64,000 bases of DNA, taken from assembly GCF_964355755.1 (NCBI RefSeq), contig NC_092675.1, positions 10,799,312 to 10,863,311 of the forward strand, given 5' to 3'. The notes below the pieces were generated by a model. It saw only the letters and a list, made by a program, of their open reading frames with translations, searched no databases and was not told the origin of the DNA. The position numbers and the translations under genes were made by a program. The stretch comes from Antedon mediterranea. Lineage: Eukaryota > Echinodermata > Crinoidea > Comatulida > Antedonidae. This document shows positions 12,540-23,094 of this stretch, piece by piece (the first letter of the stretch is position 1; every line of letters starts with the position of its first letter).

Positions 12540-12900
12540 TGACATAGTGGCAACAACAACATTATAAATTTAGTTGCTGCTTTGCTTATATCTCGGATTG
12601 CTTTCCTCCAGTCCTGTCTGTTCTCTGCTATTCTCCGAATCGTTTCTAGGCTATATCTTTTATGCTTTTGATCCTAGGGAGTAGTGCAGTTGATGATTGT
12701 TTATGAAGGGTGATCAGGTCGTTCGATAGAGTTACCAGTATAGTGTGGATCGTGGTCGTCCTCTATACTTTTGTTGCTTACATTTTTCAAAATAATAGTT
12801 TTGCTTTATTGGCTGGGACTTCCTTTTGCAATCTGAGGGTGTGACCGAATAACCGCCATCTCGATTCCAAAATGTCCAAAATTCACAAATATCAAAATTT
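12540..12900 (-). pseudogene. 3' end of LINE ORF (arm A copy)
   Basis: On the minus strand the sequence gives a C-terminal RT-like peptide with RW then LFGHTLRLQKEVP, then YRGRPRSTL, and finally an IRRIAENRQDWRKAI-like stretch. This W-FGH-x-LR, GRP, R-x-W order is typical of the C-terminus of RTE-like LINE polyproteins. Several frame changes occur. The matching copy is 59440-59830 on + in arm B. Confidence 0.6.
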
Positions 12901-13244
12901 GAAAAACAATTATTACGATGATGAATGACTTATAATATAATAGAAAAATAATAACAAAACAATAATTATAAAACCCGGTGAATTTATTGTAAATCATATC
13001 TGTATGCCGATATTTTTGTAGGACAATTACTTTTTTAATCAGTAGAAACATTGAACAAAAACTTAAACTTAAAACAATCTTAAAACATGTAGCAATATAA
13101 TATAATGCTACCTTAGTAATAGGCATAAGTATGGTATTAAAAAACCACTGGTGCCGTGATGTTAAAGGTTGGGCAGAATACGTCGTGCCTTTAAAGATTA
13201 AAGAACACCTTACAGAGCTCTTAATTAATAGAACAAGGCCAACA

Positions 13245-13815
13245 GCCATTAAGTCGCGTGCTACAATGCATAGTGATACCGGACCGACAGACAGACCGAC
13301 CGACATAGTGAACTATAGAGTCGCGTCCACGCGACTAAAAAGTGTCAAAGATGTTATCACTATTCGTTTTGAGTTGTGAAGATATCAGTATGTGTAAGTG
13401 TCAACATTCAGTAAATCAAAAATATGTTTTATGATGATTTTGTTTTATTTGAAAAATCCTAAATTGACACATACTCTGTGCTTCTTAATATTATTTATAA
13501 TATCCTAATTTTAGCCTCAAACGATGGTAGATAGTCAGTGTCTACTTTTAAACTGATATACTGTAGCTTACACTCTTATCCTTTTAATTTTCGTTATATT
13601 TTACTACATATTTTAAAATCACTTTAATCAGGGAAGAGTGAAATTGAAATTGTATTTTCAATTCTTCCCTGCTTTAATGATGATGGTTCAATGTCTTCAA
13701 AATTATAAAAGGCAAGCAAGTCAATATACGTTTTAGTCGCGTGCAACGCAACTCTACATCTCACTATGTCGGTCGGTTGGTCGGTAAACACTAACTTGAG
13801 CACGCGACTTCAGCC
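13245..13815. repeat. Inverted pair of gtcggtcgg motifs about 400 bp apart
   Basis: The left part (13245-13340) has aagtcgcgtgctac, gaccgaccgacatagtgaac, and cacgcgactaaaa. The right part (13733-13815) is its approximate reverse complement: tagtcgcgtgcaacgc, tcactatgtcggtcgg, gagcacgcgactt. Such paired ends could be the TIRs of a small element inside arm A. Arm B keeps the counterpart of the right part at about 57090-57175. Confidence 0.55.
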
Positions 13816-13899
13816 ATGTAAATGGTTAACCTAACTTTAAAAGCAACACAAACATAAAAGAAAAACAGTGTGTCTACATAAACTCTTTACAGAGCCATA

Positions 13900-14710
13900 C
13901 TTTTGGAGCAAGGGGGACACTGGAGATGTTTCACAAGATGTCAGCAGGTGGTCGATTCTGTGGAAGATAGTTCAAACAGCTTGTGATGAATGGAAAGTCG
14001 AATGTTCTCAACACTGGAGGAATTTGCTTTCTCTCCTCATGCAGTTCTTGATAAATGTCAAGGATCATCGTCCTGTTCTTGTGTTTCAAAAGGTCTCTTT
14101 GTGATGTCAGAAGATGACGTACATTTCTCACTGTTTAGTAACATTTCTGGGCACATGTATTCTGGGGTAGGCCTACAAAGTGACATGAATCCCACTATAG
14201 TTGTTGACGCAGCACCACATGACTTCATCCTAGCACAACCGAGGTCACACAGTTTTGGTACAAACTTTTTGTCTAAAAGAATGTTATGTTGGCGGGCTTT
14301 ATCCTGGTGTATTATCTGAGGACTATGCTTGTGTGTAAATACGAAACACCTACAACACCAGTTGCAGCAACTGCCACTTTCCTATTTCGTGTTTTGCCAA
14401 TAGATGAATTCAGTAATGATAGACATAAATGATGCTCCAGAGGCAAATTCCAATGAACTTTTCAATATTCTTGTGTGCGAGTTGTTGGTCTATTTGAGGC
14501 TCCCTTATAATCCGCTTCTTCGGACGCTTGCCCTTTCTCAACTTCACTTTCTTTACGGCAACATACTCATATTGGTACATTCCCTTGAATACTTCTCCAA
14601 ATGAGCCCTGAGCAATAGTCTTCTTGTAATCACAATCAAGATGAGATGACTTTATGGTTAGAGGGGTGGAGAATTCTAGGTTGTTTTTAACAGGAACTGT
14701 TGCGCCTGGT
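13900..14710 (-). pseudogene. Broken protein kinase domain, arm A copy
   Basis: On the minus strand a near-complete kinase domain without introns can be followed through several frame changes. Glycine loop AQGSFGEVFKG, then VAVKKVKL with the ATP lysine, then IIREAQIDQQLAHKNIEKFI, then the hinge region SIITEFMEG-like after one frame shift near 14430. The catalytic loop appears as IIHQD with the HRD arginine replaced by Q, then NILLDKKFVPKLCDLGCARM with DLG for DFG. It ends with CLNYLPQNRPPADIL. The layout suggests a tyrosine-kinase-like (TKL) type serine/threonine kinase, possibly a processed copy, carried in a repeat. The source gene is not identified. Confidence 0.75.
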
Positions 14711-14844
14711 TTAAAATCTCTATAACTTCTCTCACAATCACATCACATTTGCTGTCAGCTTACACTTAACAGTGGCAAAAGCCAGGTTTGTCAACCACAT
14801 ATACACTCCTCCTGAATACACAGACTGGCCATCCCATTTGATAG

Positions 14845-16438
14845 CTGGGGCGGATCCAGAGGGGGGGTCCACGGGGTCCGGACCCCCCCTAAATTTTAAG
14901 GGTGCCCTTTTTTTAGAGGTTCAATATTTTATTCGTGTGACATATTTGTGTGTATATTAGTATGCACAGATTAGGCTACACTAACCCCAAAAATAAAAAC
15001 AGAAATTTATCACAATGAGCGCGATGTTAAGTTACGGCGGCCGATCAAAGAGCATCGTGAGAGGTGGTGACGCGTGATGATCTCTACTTAAACTTCTAAA
15101 AATAGATCGTTTCACATACTACAGAGGGCGCATGTAAACTTTTTACGATTCAACTCCGCGTACGTTACCATGCGCGCTATGTCATTGACGCGATTATATG
15201 TCCATTGGTAAACACAATTTTATGTATCATTATTCTGAAAATAATTGAACTGTAAACATAATTCTTTTGAGTATTTGTTTATTTACATATCATTCCATCA
15301 GATCCACTATTTTTTATTTCCATTACATCCAACCAAACATGTAAAAAATGTAGTTAAAATATCGTACTATCTAGCGCGTACGACCATACGCGGTAGATTG
15401 TTTACTCAAAAATCATCGAACGGTCCTTACACTATTCAACCTTGTTTTTGTAGTTGAGCCTCTCATGACCTGGGATTTGTTTGTCTTCCTACGCCAAGAT
15501 AATATAGTTCTACAAGCCATGTGCTTTTTTCTCTGAGAAATATTTATTATAAGTGCCAAAAAAATGTTTTTTTTCTCGATATGAAGCCTTTATTATTCAA
15601 ATCTTTTAAAGAAAAATCACACATACGTACCATAAAGAAGGTTCATTTATTTCATTTTTGAAACAATATTTGTGAAAATTACGTGAGGCTCAACTACAAA
15701 ACCACCATTTTGTGATATGATGTCATCGTAAGCCAATCAAAGCTGAGCTTTCCCGTGATCGGCAGAGCTCACGGTTGAATGATTTTTGATTCTGGCTATT
15801 TGATTGGTGGACGCGAATCACCCACAGCGGAATGTTTTCTCTCGCGTGTACCAAGAAGTCACGTGATCTCTCTGTACTGAAACGGTACTACACAAATTCA
15901 GAGCAATGAATTTGTACAACTCTATATATTTTATAAACATTTAATAACATATTTTATTGATATTTCCAATGTTGATATATAAAAGAAATTACTATAAAAC
16001 GTAATTATATGTAATTATTTTACCGAAAAATGGCGCAATTTGTTTACAACGTTCGTGGCTAAAAACGATCATTTTCGGCAATGTTTTAGACCCTATATTT
16101 CGAAAACTACAAGTCCGATTTTCGTAATTATTTCTTTATTGGAATATTGAAACAAAATACCAACAGATAATGTTTAAATTGGTTGAAAAATAACAACTTT
16201 TAATTTTGCATCGTTATCCTTGCTAATAAAGTGTCATTTCCGGCGAACTAGAAAGGTGCCATTTATCATGGATTTTGCGTGCGAGAATGCCATTTCCGGC
16301 CATCTAAGTGTGTCCTGTAACAAAATTCGCTTCGCCACAACCCCCACCATGGGGGGCCTGTGGCTCAAATACTCAATATCTGATGTGCCCTTTTTATCGG
16401 CGGACCCCCCCTCTAAAAAATGTCTGGATCCGCCCCAG
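14845..16438 (+). mobile_element. Non-autonomous TIR element with cggatcc ends, 1594 bp
   Basis: Ends are ctggggcggatccag and, at the right, ctggatccgccccag, an exact 15 bp inverted pair. Poly-G/poly-C stretches follow inside (agagggggggtccac; cggaccccccctc). It is flanked by gatag on both sides (14840-14844 and 16439-16443). Arm B shows the empty site at 56567-56571 with one copy of that pentamer, so the insertion is real and younger than the duplication. TIRs of the ggcggatcc type are common in hAT-like elements, but those normally make 8 bp duplications, so the superfamily stays open. No transposase is seen. Confidence 0.85.
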
Positions 16439-16549
16439 GATAGAGAGTAGTAGTATAGACTAGAGCCAGTCTAGCTCATCAGGTTGTCAACAAGCAGGTC
16501 ACATGTCAATGTGCGCACACGTGGTTCATGGTTCAATTACACGTGTGAC

Positions 16550-16750
16550 GTATACAAGATAACGCGTACGTATGAGTTATTATCTCGTACGTACAAGATA
16601 ATAACTCGTACGTATGAGAAAATAACACGTACGTACGAGATAATAACTTGTACGTACGAGAAAATAACACGTACGTACGAGATAATAAGTCGTACGTACG
16701 TGATAATAACGCGTACGTACGAGATATCTAAGTCGTACGTACGAGTTGTG
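16550..16750. repeat. CGTACG satellite, arm A copy (about 21 bp unit)
   Basis: About nine units of cgtacgtacgagataataa with variations, e.g. gagaaaataacacgtacgta. The core cgtacgtacg is itself palindromic, so the array reads alike on both strands and yields spurious open frames. It stands beside the tgtccccaatggggcttcgt end motif. The same association recurs at 56105-56455 and 60685-60855. Confidence 0.85.
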
Positions 16751-16799
16751 GAAGCTTTTTTTTTTACATATGTCCCCAATGGGGCTTCGTAATATATCA

Positions 16800-17240
16800 A
16801 TTCAATACAATTATTATAAAACAATTATCCAATATTTAATAGGTTGAGGAAGGAAAAGGGCTCAATCATAAATATTTTGGCCCTGTACCGGACCATATTT
16901 ATCGTATCGTGACATACCTTTAGTTTTTAAAAGTATGGATCGGTACCGTATCTTTTTAGGCACGGACGGCGTATATTAAACCCAGGGTCCAGGGAGTTGT
17001 TATTCAACTCCTGTTAACTACAGTGGCCTACTGCTTTTTGGATAAATTCATTTTATTTTCAGTCTCTTTGTTGCAGGCCCACATGATGGAAGCAGGCCTA
17101 GGCTACCTAATACTATGGTTTTGAACAAAAACAAAATGTTTTTGTACTTACCTTTTGAATTACCCTGGGTGAATAAGGAAAGAAAAATATACATAAGGCA
17201 CATTTATCATGCTATGATTCGAAACGTGACAAAATTCAGA
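16800..17240. other. Non-coding stretch between arm A and the minisatellite
   Basis: No gene or RNA recognised. Scattered ggcc-rich phrases such as gcaggcctaggc. A short open frame at 17115 runs into the minisatellite and has no supporting motif. Confidence 0.4.
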
Positions 17241-17242
17241 AC

Positions 17243-17490
17243 TAATCCGGGACGATTCGGCCCGGCCCGGGACGATTCGGCCCGGCCCGGGACGATTCGG
17301 CCCGGCCCGGGACGATTCGGCCCGGCCCGGGACGATTCGGCCCGGCCCGGGACGATTCGGCCCGGCCCGGGACGATTCGGCCCGGCCCGGGACGATTCGG
17401 CCCGGGACGATTCGGCCCGAGACGATTCGGCCCGGGACGATTCGACCCGGGACGATTCGGCCCGGGACGATTCGGCCCACTTTTGGTGAG
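17243..17490. repeat. GC-rich minisatellite gacgattcggcccgg
   Basis: Eight tandem copies of the 20-mer gacgattcggcccggcccgg from about 17251 to 17410, nearly identical. They are followed by about six copies of the shorter 15-mer gacgattcggcccgg to about 17480. The shift in unit length equals loss of one ggccc. Beyond it, gagacgattcggcccac at 17489 and gtgggccgaaacgtctc at 17540 form an inverted pair. In an AT-rich window this is a sharp local GC peak. Long open frames across it on both strands are artefacts. Confidence 0.95.
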
Positions 17491-17599
17491 ACGATTCGGC
17501 CCACTTTTGGGCCAAAACATCCACTTTTTTGACAATTGTGGGCCGAAACGTCTCACTTTAGACCAAATCATTTTCATTTTTTTTGTATTTATCAAGGTG

Positions 17600-17690
17600 T
17601 TTAACAATCCGTATTTTATTGATATTGACAATATAATATATAAAATAAATTACTAAAAAAACGTAATTTTATATTCAATTTATTACTTCG
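17600..17690 (+). repeat. Copy of a shared core repeat (ttattgatatt...aaattactaaaa)
   Basis: The phrase attttattgatatt, then a caatataatatataaaat-like stretch, then aaattactaaaaaaacgtaa recurs at 15945-16025 (inside the 1594 bp element), 50255-50335 (inside its second copy) and 51850-51945. It is thus part of a wider family than the cggatcc-ended element alone. Non-coding. Confidence 0.55.
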
Positions 17691-17699
17691 AAAACTTTG

Positions 17700-19030
17700 T
17701 TTATTTCCCGTGCATTCGCCAAGCGGCCAACAGAGGGCGTAACTTGTTTACATCGCTAACATTTTTAGAACGGGAACAATATTGAGTTTTTATAAAGAAA
17801 AGGCAAATAAAATGTGGTCAGATAAAGTGGACTGTAACAATTTAGCAAGGTATAAAAGTAACGTTTATAAAATTGATATTTAGGTAAAGTTAAATATAAT
17901 AACTATTTTTGGATTGCCTGAAAGAGGTAAAAAGAGTTATAAAATAAAAGAATTCTGTGCTAATTATACGTAAATTGTCATTGAGCACTGGGCAATAGTG
18001 CATCAGAGGTTTATTTACGTGGTGCACTTAAAGTAATGTAAAATGTATAAAATAGAGGAAAATAATTTTTTCTTTCCTTACTATTATATATATACAGTAA
18101 ATGCATTGGTATAGGAGTAAGATATAAGATGTATTGAAAGTTATTTATTATTGCCAGTTGTATTGTATTGTAATATTACCATTGTAAACGAACACATCTT
18201 ATTGGTGAAGAAATAAAAGTGTGTCGAACCTACAACATAAAACAAACAAAAAAGATTCCACTTCTATAATTGTTTTCTACAAGCTATACGATGTAATAGG
18301 CCTAATTTAAAATTAAATTGGGCGACTTTTGGTAAATGTTTCATATTGTGAACTTTACAGTAGGCCTACCATGTTTTGTCCCAGTCTATTTCATTGTTAC
18401 CCCATCTCAACTTCGGCCCACTTTGCTTGTATATTGGGGAGTTTAGCAACCTTGCAAACAGCTAGACAATTTATTCACTAAAAATTAAACATTAGGAGGA
18501 ATTTTTTATTTTTATTGTAAATAATATTTAATGAAAGCATGAGATACTAGATCTACCATCAGCATACCTCTCTCAACACGTAAAAAATATTAATGACTAT
18601 ATATGAGACACAGACGTCTGCATGACTAGGCTATTGTATATCTGTAAATTTGTAAGTTTTATAATAATTATTATTATTTGTAATGATATCCTGTATTTTT
18701 GTTGTTGTGTATTTGTTTTAGGCCCCTATTTAGGCTACTTGTTTCGTAGTAAGATATATTGTACAATTTGGGTACGGACGTAGGCCTATTATATTTTCAT
18801 ACATTAATTAATTAGTTTACATTTTGTTTTGATGTTATTTATTTAGAACTTCGTGCCTTATGTTTGTAATTTTGTATGTAAATTGGATGCACCATTAACT
18901 GATAAATGTGTGCCATCGATAAAGGTGATTCCTATTAATAAATATATAAAAAATAAAAGCGACCACGTGCCAGTCCAGCATCTCTGGACATTGTTGTTTT
19001 TCAAAACAGATTATTTCAGCCTGTACAAAT
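17700..19030. other. AT-rich non-coding stretch
   Basis: No supported gene. agagggcg and gcggcc phrases near 17720-17740 look like repeat remnants. No RNA gene recognised. Confidence 0.4.
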
Positions 19031-19039
19031 TAAGTAGGG

Positions 19040-19165
19040 ATGTCACATGAAAACTTGCACATTAGTGGATTATACATTGTTACAGATTTGCACATTTGAG
19101 TTTGCACAAAAGTGGTGTTTTTTCAACATGTTTGCACAATGTGGTTGTTTGCACAAGTGACTTTT
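19040..19165 (+). repeat. Degenerate tttgcaca repeat
   Basis: Seven occurrences of ttgcaca within 125 bp (cttgcacatt, atttgcacatttg, gtttgcacaaaag, gtttgcacaatg, gtttgcacaagtg, tttttgcacattt), spaced about 15-25 bp apart. It looks like a decayed short tandem repeat. Non-coding. Confidence 0.6.
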
Positions 19166-19923
19166 TGCACATTTCACGGCTCAAACAATGCCATCAAAGT
19201 ATGCCAAGGAGAAAAGAAAACATTATTTTTTTTCTATGGAAGTGATTAATTTGATTAAAAGTACAAAATAACATATTCAAAGTCTGATTTAATTAATCTT
19301 CATTTTTCATGTTTTTGGGGGAACAACAATACAAAGAATCACACCCGGCTTTTCATATAAATTCGACCACCTCTCTCGGCGGCCGATTAGCTAGCCGCAG
19401 ATTAGCCGTTGTAACACACGCCCGCTGTAGTTTCTTATTTCCTCAACCCCCCATCGATATTTAAAATAGGAGGAAAACAAATAATGTGGCCGGTTTGATA
19501 TTGTTGTTGTGAGAGAGAGAATAAAGAGAGAAGATCAGAAAGGCCCCGCGATATGATGCGTAGATGTCCTCTTATTAATATTAGGCTAGGCCTAGGCGCG
19601 ACTATCATAAACAATCATTTTGATTAGGCCTACCTACGGTAAAGTATAAATTTTAGTTTAAAATAATCATAATGTTTTAAAATAACAGTAACACTTCAGT
19701 AAGGCCTAGCCATTTATTTGAGTTTCCTAGCCGCGCCTAGATAGATGATAGGTCACCGACAGTGCATTTCGGCCGCCAGTTATGTTATGGAACGACCAAA
19801 TTCATGAAACGCCAAAAGGACCAAATATGACAAGTTCATTTCGGCCGCGGCGTTATGTATGTATACATTTTTAATATTTGTACTAGGAGGCTTAGGCCTA
19901 GCTATTATGCCTATATAATTTTT

Positions 19924-20667
19924 ACGCCGTGGTTAGGATTCCGGCACCGGAACTCAACTGCCCAGCGTTAGGGAATCCGACACGCTATTGCGCATGCCCA
20001 GATCGAGGTAATCGGCGACTCTATACTTCAACAGCGATGGATCATTTCATAGCTACTAGCCTAGATGCCTATAATACGGGATCCACTAATCTAGGCTAGG
20101 GCTACCAGTTAGACGTGACCAGTGGGGCCTATTTATTTTGTAATTAAAAAGTGGTTGCTTCATTCATATATAAACTTCATATCATTATGAATTATATAAT
20201 TACATGACTAGTTTATGATTTTTCATAACGCATTATACTGTACGGTACATAACAACATGCAATCACAAGTTGATTTGTTGACGGCAGCAACCGCGTGGAT
20301 GTGAAAAAACTGTTCGGGAAGTCAGGGTCGCAACGCTAAAAACAGCATTACGATTCTTAGATAGATACTGATACTTATTAATATCATTATGATTATTTTA
20401 ACGCGTTGCGTAGTATTATTTTAATTATTAATTCATTCATGTATGGCATAGGCCAAGTTTCATCCATCGCTCTCTCGCTCGCGCAACGACTATCTAGGCT
20501 ACAGTAAATCCCTATAACACTCCGACTCTCGGCGGTGGTGTGGTGTGTGTGGCACTATTAGCGCAAGCTATAATTCACTTCCCAGAGCTCTGGGCATGCG
20601 CCATAGCGTGTCGGATTCCCTAACGGTGGGCAGTTGAGTTCCGGTGCCGGAATCCTAACCACGGCGT
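19924..20667. mobile_element. TIR element with about 80 bp ends, 744 bp
   Basis: The left end acgccgtggttaggattccg matches the right end read in reverse, and the match continues for about 80 bp through ccggcaccgg, gggaatccgacacgctat and gcgcatgccca, with few differences. The direct repeat aattttt flanks both sides (19917-19923 and 20668-20674), consistent with a 7 bp target duplication. The centre has no transposase frame. Non-autonomous; the superfamily is undetermined. Confidence 0.9.
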
Positions 20668-20704
20668 AATTTTTATTATATCATCCTTTTTTTAAAGTTT
20701 GATG

Positions 20705-21620
20705 AGGAACAGACAATCGGGCCCAAACCGTGAGACGATCGGGCCCAACAAGGGTTTAAGACGATCGGGACCAGACACAATTGGGGCCCAGACGATAAGG
20801 CCCAACAAATGATTTCGATCCAAGTCGGCCCTAAACCGGGCCGACGGCCAAAGTCAAGTCGACCCCAAGTCCATGGAACGCAAAAAGTGCAAATGAAGGG
20901 GATTGATAAAATAATATTTCATCACAATTTTTTAACTATGAATAATTCTGACTTTTAATGAATATTAATATTTAGACAATAATATATTTAGCAAAAAACA
21001 TAGGAATGATTTCACCAACTTTCCTTTATTTACGTTTAATAAAATTTCAAATTGCACAATTGAAAACAATTCGTAGCTGCGCCTCCCCCTGCGTGTTTGG
21101 CAGCTTTTTCGATATCTACAACTGCTATGTGTTTTCGCTTACCGGGGGATTCCCCTTTTTTAAAAACGCAAATCATGGACAAAAACGATATGTACGATCA
21201 TTTTTTCTATGGCCAAATGGTGGAACGTAGGCCTCCGTCTTTGATTTACTAAAATGCGGTACCTGCACGTGTTTTTGTAACACGCGGGTACTTCTATTCA
21301 TATCGGCAATGAGTTCATTTTTTTATATGATATTATTTAATTATATTATATTTTTTATTTTCTTCATTTTTTTTAAAGAGTGGATAGTAATTAAATCATA
21401 ATAATATTAAGTACTTTTTGCGTTCCATACTTTATTGTGGCCGAGTTGACCGATTAGTTTTTGACCGAGTTGACGTGAGGCCGAGTTGACGTGGGGCCGA
21501 GTTGACGTGGGGCCGACTTGACGTGGGGCCGACTTGACTTTGGCCGAGACGGTTTGGGGCCGACTTGACCTGCACCCCCAACAAATAAGACAATCGGGCC
21601 CAAATCGGTCACGTTTTATT
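20705..21620. mobile_element. Foldback element with minisatellite in one arm
   Basis: The left side has agacaatcgggcccaaac, three acgatcggg variants, then a gccgacggccaaagtcaagt stretch and tggaacgcaaaaagt at about 20875. The right side mirrors it: actttttgcgttcca at about 21414, then tandem gggccgagttgacgtg units (about six, 21450-21570), then agacaatcgggcccaaat at 21588. The outer sequences are not a clean inverted pair: agacaatcgggccc is in the same direction at both ends. Copy number differs between arms. No coding sequence. Confidence 0.6.
21440..21575 (+). repeat. Minisatellite ggccgagttgacgtgg
   Basis: About six or seven units of 16-18 bp, gggccgagttgacgtg changing to gggccgacttgacgtg toward the right. 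The left arm of the surrounding element has only one or two related units in reverse complement (gtcaagtcgaccccaag), so the array expanded on one side only. Confidence 0.85.
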
Positions 21621-21624
21621 TTGG

Positions 21625-22355
21625 TCGCAATAAAAACAACTTTTTGCCTTTTTTATCATATCGGTCGTGTTTTTTAAATCGATTGGGTTTTAATTTTTAT
21701 TGCTTGTATTTGGCGCACTAAATACATTTTCGTGATCATTATACAATAACATTTCGTTTATATCAGGTAGGCCTACTGTAGATTATATATTTTACAGTCT
21801 GGATATTTTTAGACGATGAGTATTTGTTATGCTAATCATATAAAGAATGTCTCATTGGTAATAAATACTCTGTTACTATATTAAAACTATTCTTACAATG
21901 ATTTTCAAAGAGAACACATTCACAAACTTGTTGCAACCTGTAAAATAAATTGAAAACAAAAATTATATACATTAGGCCTAAATAAACATTCATCTCTTAT
22001 ACATAACGTAACATTGAACAGAACCATTTACAGAGTTTTAAAAACTGTTCAATTGTTAAAATTGGGAAACGTTGAAATGTATCTAGCCAGAACATAGGCC
22101 TAACGCCTGACAGAAATAAAACGTGAACACAATCGCAAAAGAGTATCAGCCATGCTTCGTACCGAATATTTATCGGAACCAAAATAAAATGTGATCGATT
22201 TTACCATATTCAACACCATACTATCGGCCCTTGCGCTAAGATGATCGGGACCAAAATGATTCCTAACACATTAGACTAATCGTCTGACAACCACTATTAG
22301 ACTATTGATTAGGGCTAGGCCCTAGGCCTAGGTAGGCTTATATAGGCTAGGCATA
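21625..22355. other. Non-coding stretch
   Basis: No gene supported. An additional gatgatcgggaccaaaatg phrase at about 22233 belongs to the same acgatcggg motif set as 20705-20775. Confidence 0.4.
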
Positions 22356-22359
22356 TACC

Positions 22360-22640
22360 CTTTTCACATCTGCAAAAAGTAACAACTTGTAACCAGGTTT
22401 GCATAATATAGTGTGAAGACAATTTTGTGTGACAATTTTTTGTTCCGAGATGTTCCGAGTTCTTACTGCGTGCGCACATGTATTGCCCTGGTATTAACTG
22501 ACCATTCATAGTAATCAAATAGCGTGCAACTATTTTTCACAAGGGTCACGTATGCGTGTGTGAAAACATGCAATAAATCTGGAGATCAAACCTGGTTTAC
22601 GACTTGTTACAAGTTGTAACAATTTATGCAGATGAAGAAT
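22360..22640. mobile_element. Short TIR element (MITE), about 280 bp
   Basis: The left side has cacatctgcaaaaagtaaca, acttgtaac, and caggtttgcat. The right side has, in reverse complement order, aacctggtttacgacttg, ttacaagttgtaac, and atgcagatgaag. The pairing covers about 45 bp each side with gaps. No transposase. The exact ends and target duplication are unresolved. Confidence 0.65.
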
Positions 22641-23094
22641 CTTTGACTAAGACAAGAGTAAGACATTTACTAACCAAAGTTAGTTAGACTACTACTAGCT
22701 AGAGGCCTGAGATAGATGTACCAGACCTCGGAGGTCTCAGGGAAATTCGTTATTTACATGTATTTTTTAAAAGCATTAAAAGTAAATATGAAGGGTCATA
22801 TTCTCACTCAGCTGTCACCTTATAAAAATAAGACCTTTTATCTTTCACCTTGAAATTATTTGTACTATTGCACTCATTAACATTCATTATTTGTATATTA
22901 TTGAGTATTCTAGCAATAAAATAAACTCATTAGCGGTTTATATATTGGAATGCTGTAATTTCATCGGATAAAGTACACCGGAAAACATTCAGCTTCATTT
23001 AACTCCGGTGAGAACACAATGGAGTGTGGGATTAGCACTAGTCATTGAAAAAACTGCCTGATATTTTAACTGTTGTGATACACCGCTGTTGTGT

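Larger units (their letters stand above)
12061..16800 (+). repeat. Arm A of a dispersed inverted duplication (partner 56050-60226)
   Basis: From taagattttatagttatagt at 12061 to the tgtccccaatggggcttcgt motif near 16770-16795, this segment matches the reverse complement of 56050-60226 with small differences. Both contain a LINE 3' end, gtcggtcggt motifs, kinase-derived sequence and a CGTACG satellite. Arm A has a 1594 bp insertion (14845-16438) missing from B. Arm B has a LINE (57349-58800) and a 116 bp foldback (56272-56387) missing from A, and lacks about 520 bp of the kinase. It could be one old composite transposon in two copies, or a segmental duplication. Confidence 0.85.

Noticed and set aside
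16484-16824. Open frames through the CGTACG satellites (also 55978-56272, 56283-56528, 60604-60875)
   Set aside because: The palindromic 21 bp unit is open on both strands by chance; a period divisible by three keeps frames open.
17115-17631. Long open frames over the gacgattcggcccgg minisatellite on both strands
   Set aside because: They arise from a GC-rich tandem unit lacking stops. The encoded peptides are simple repeats with no start context or domain.
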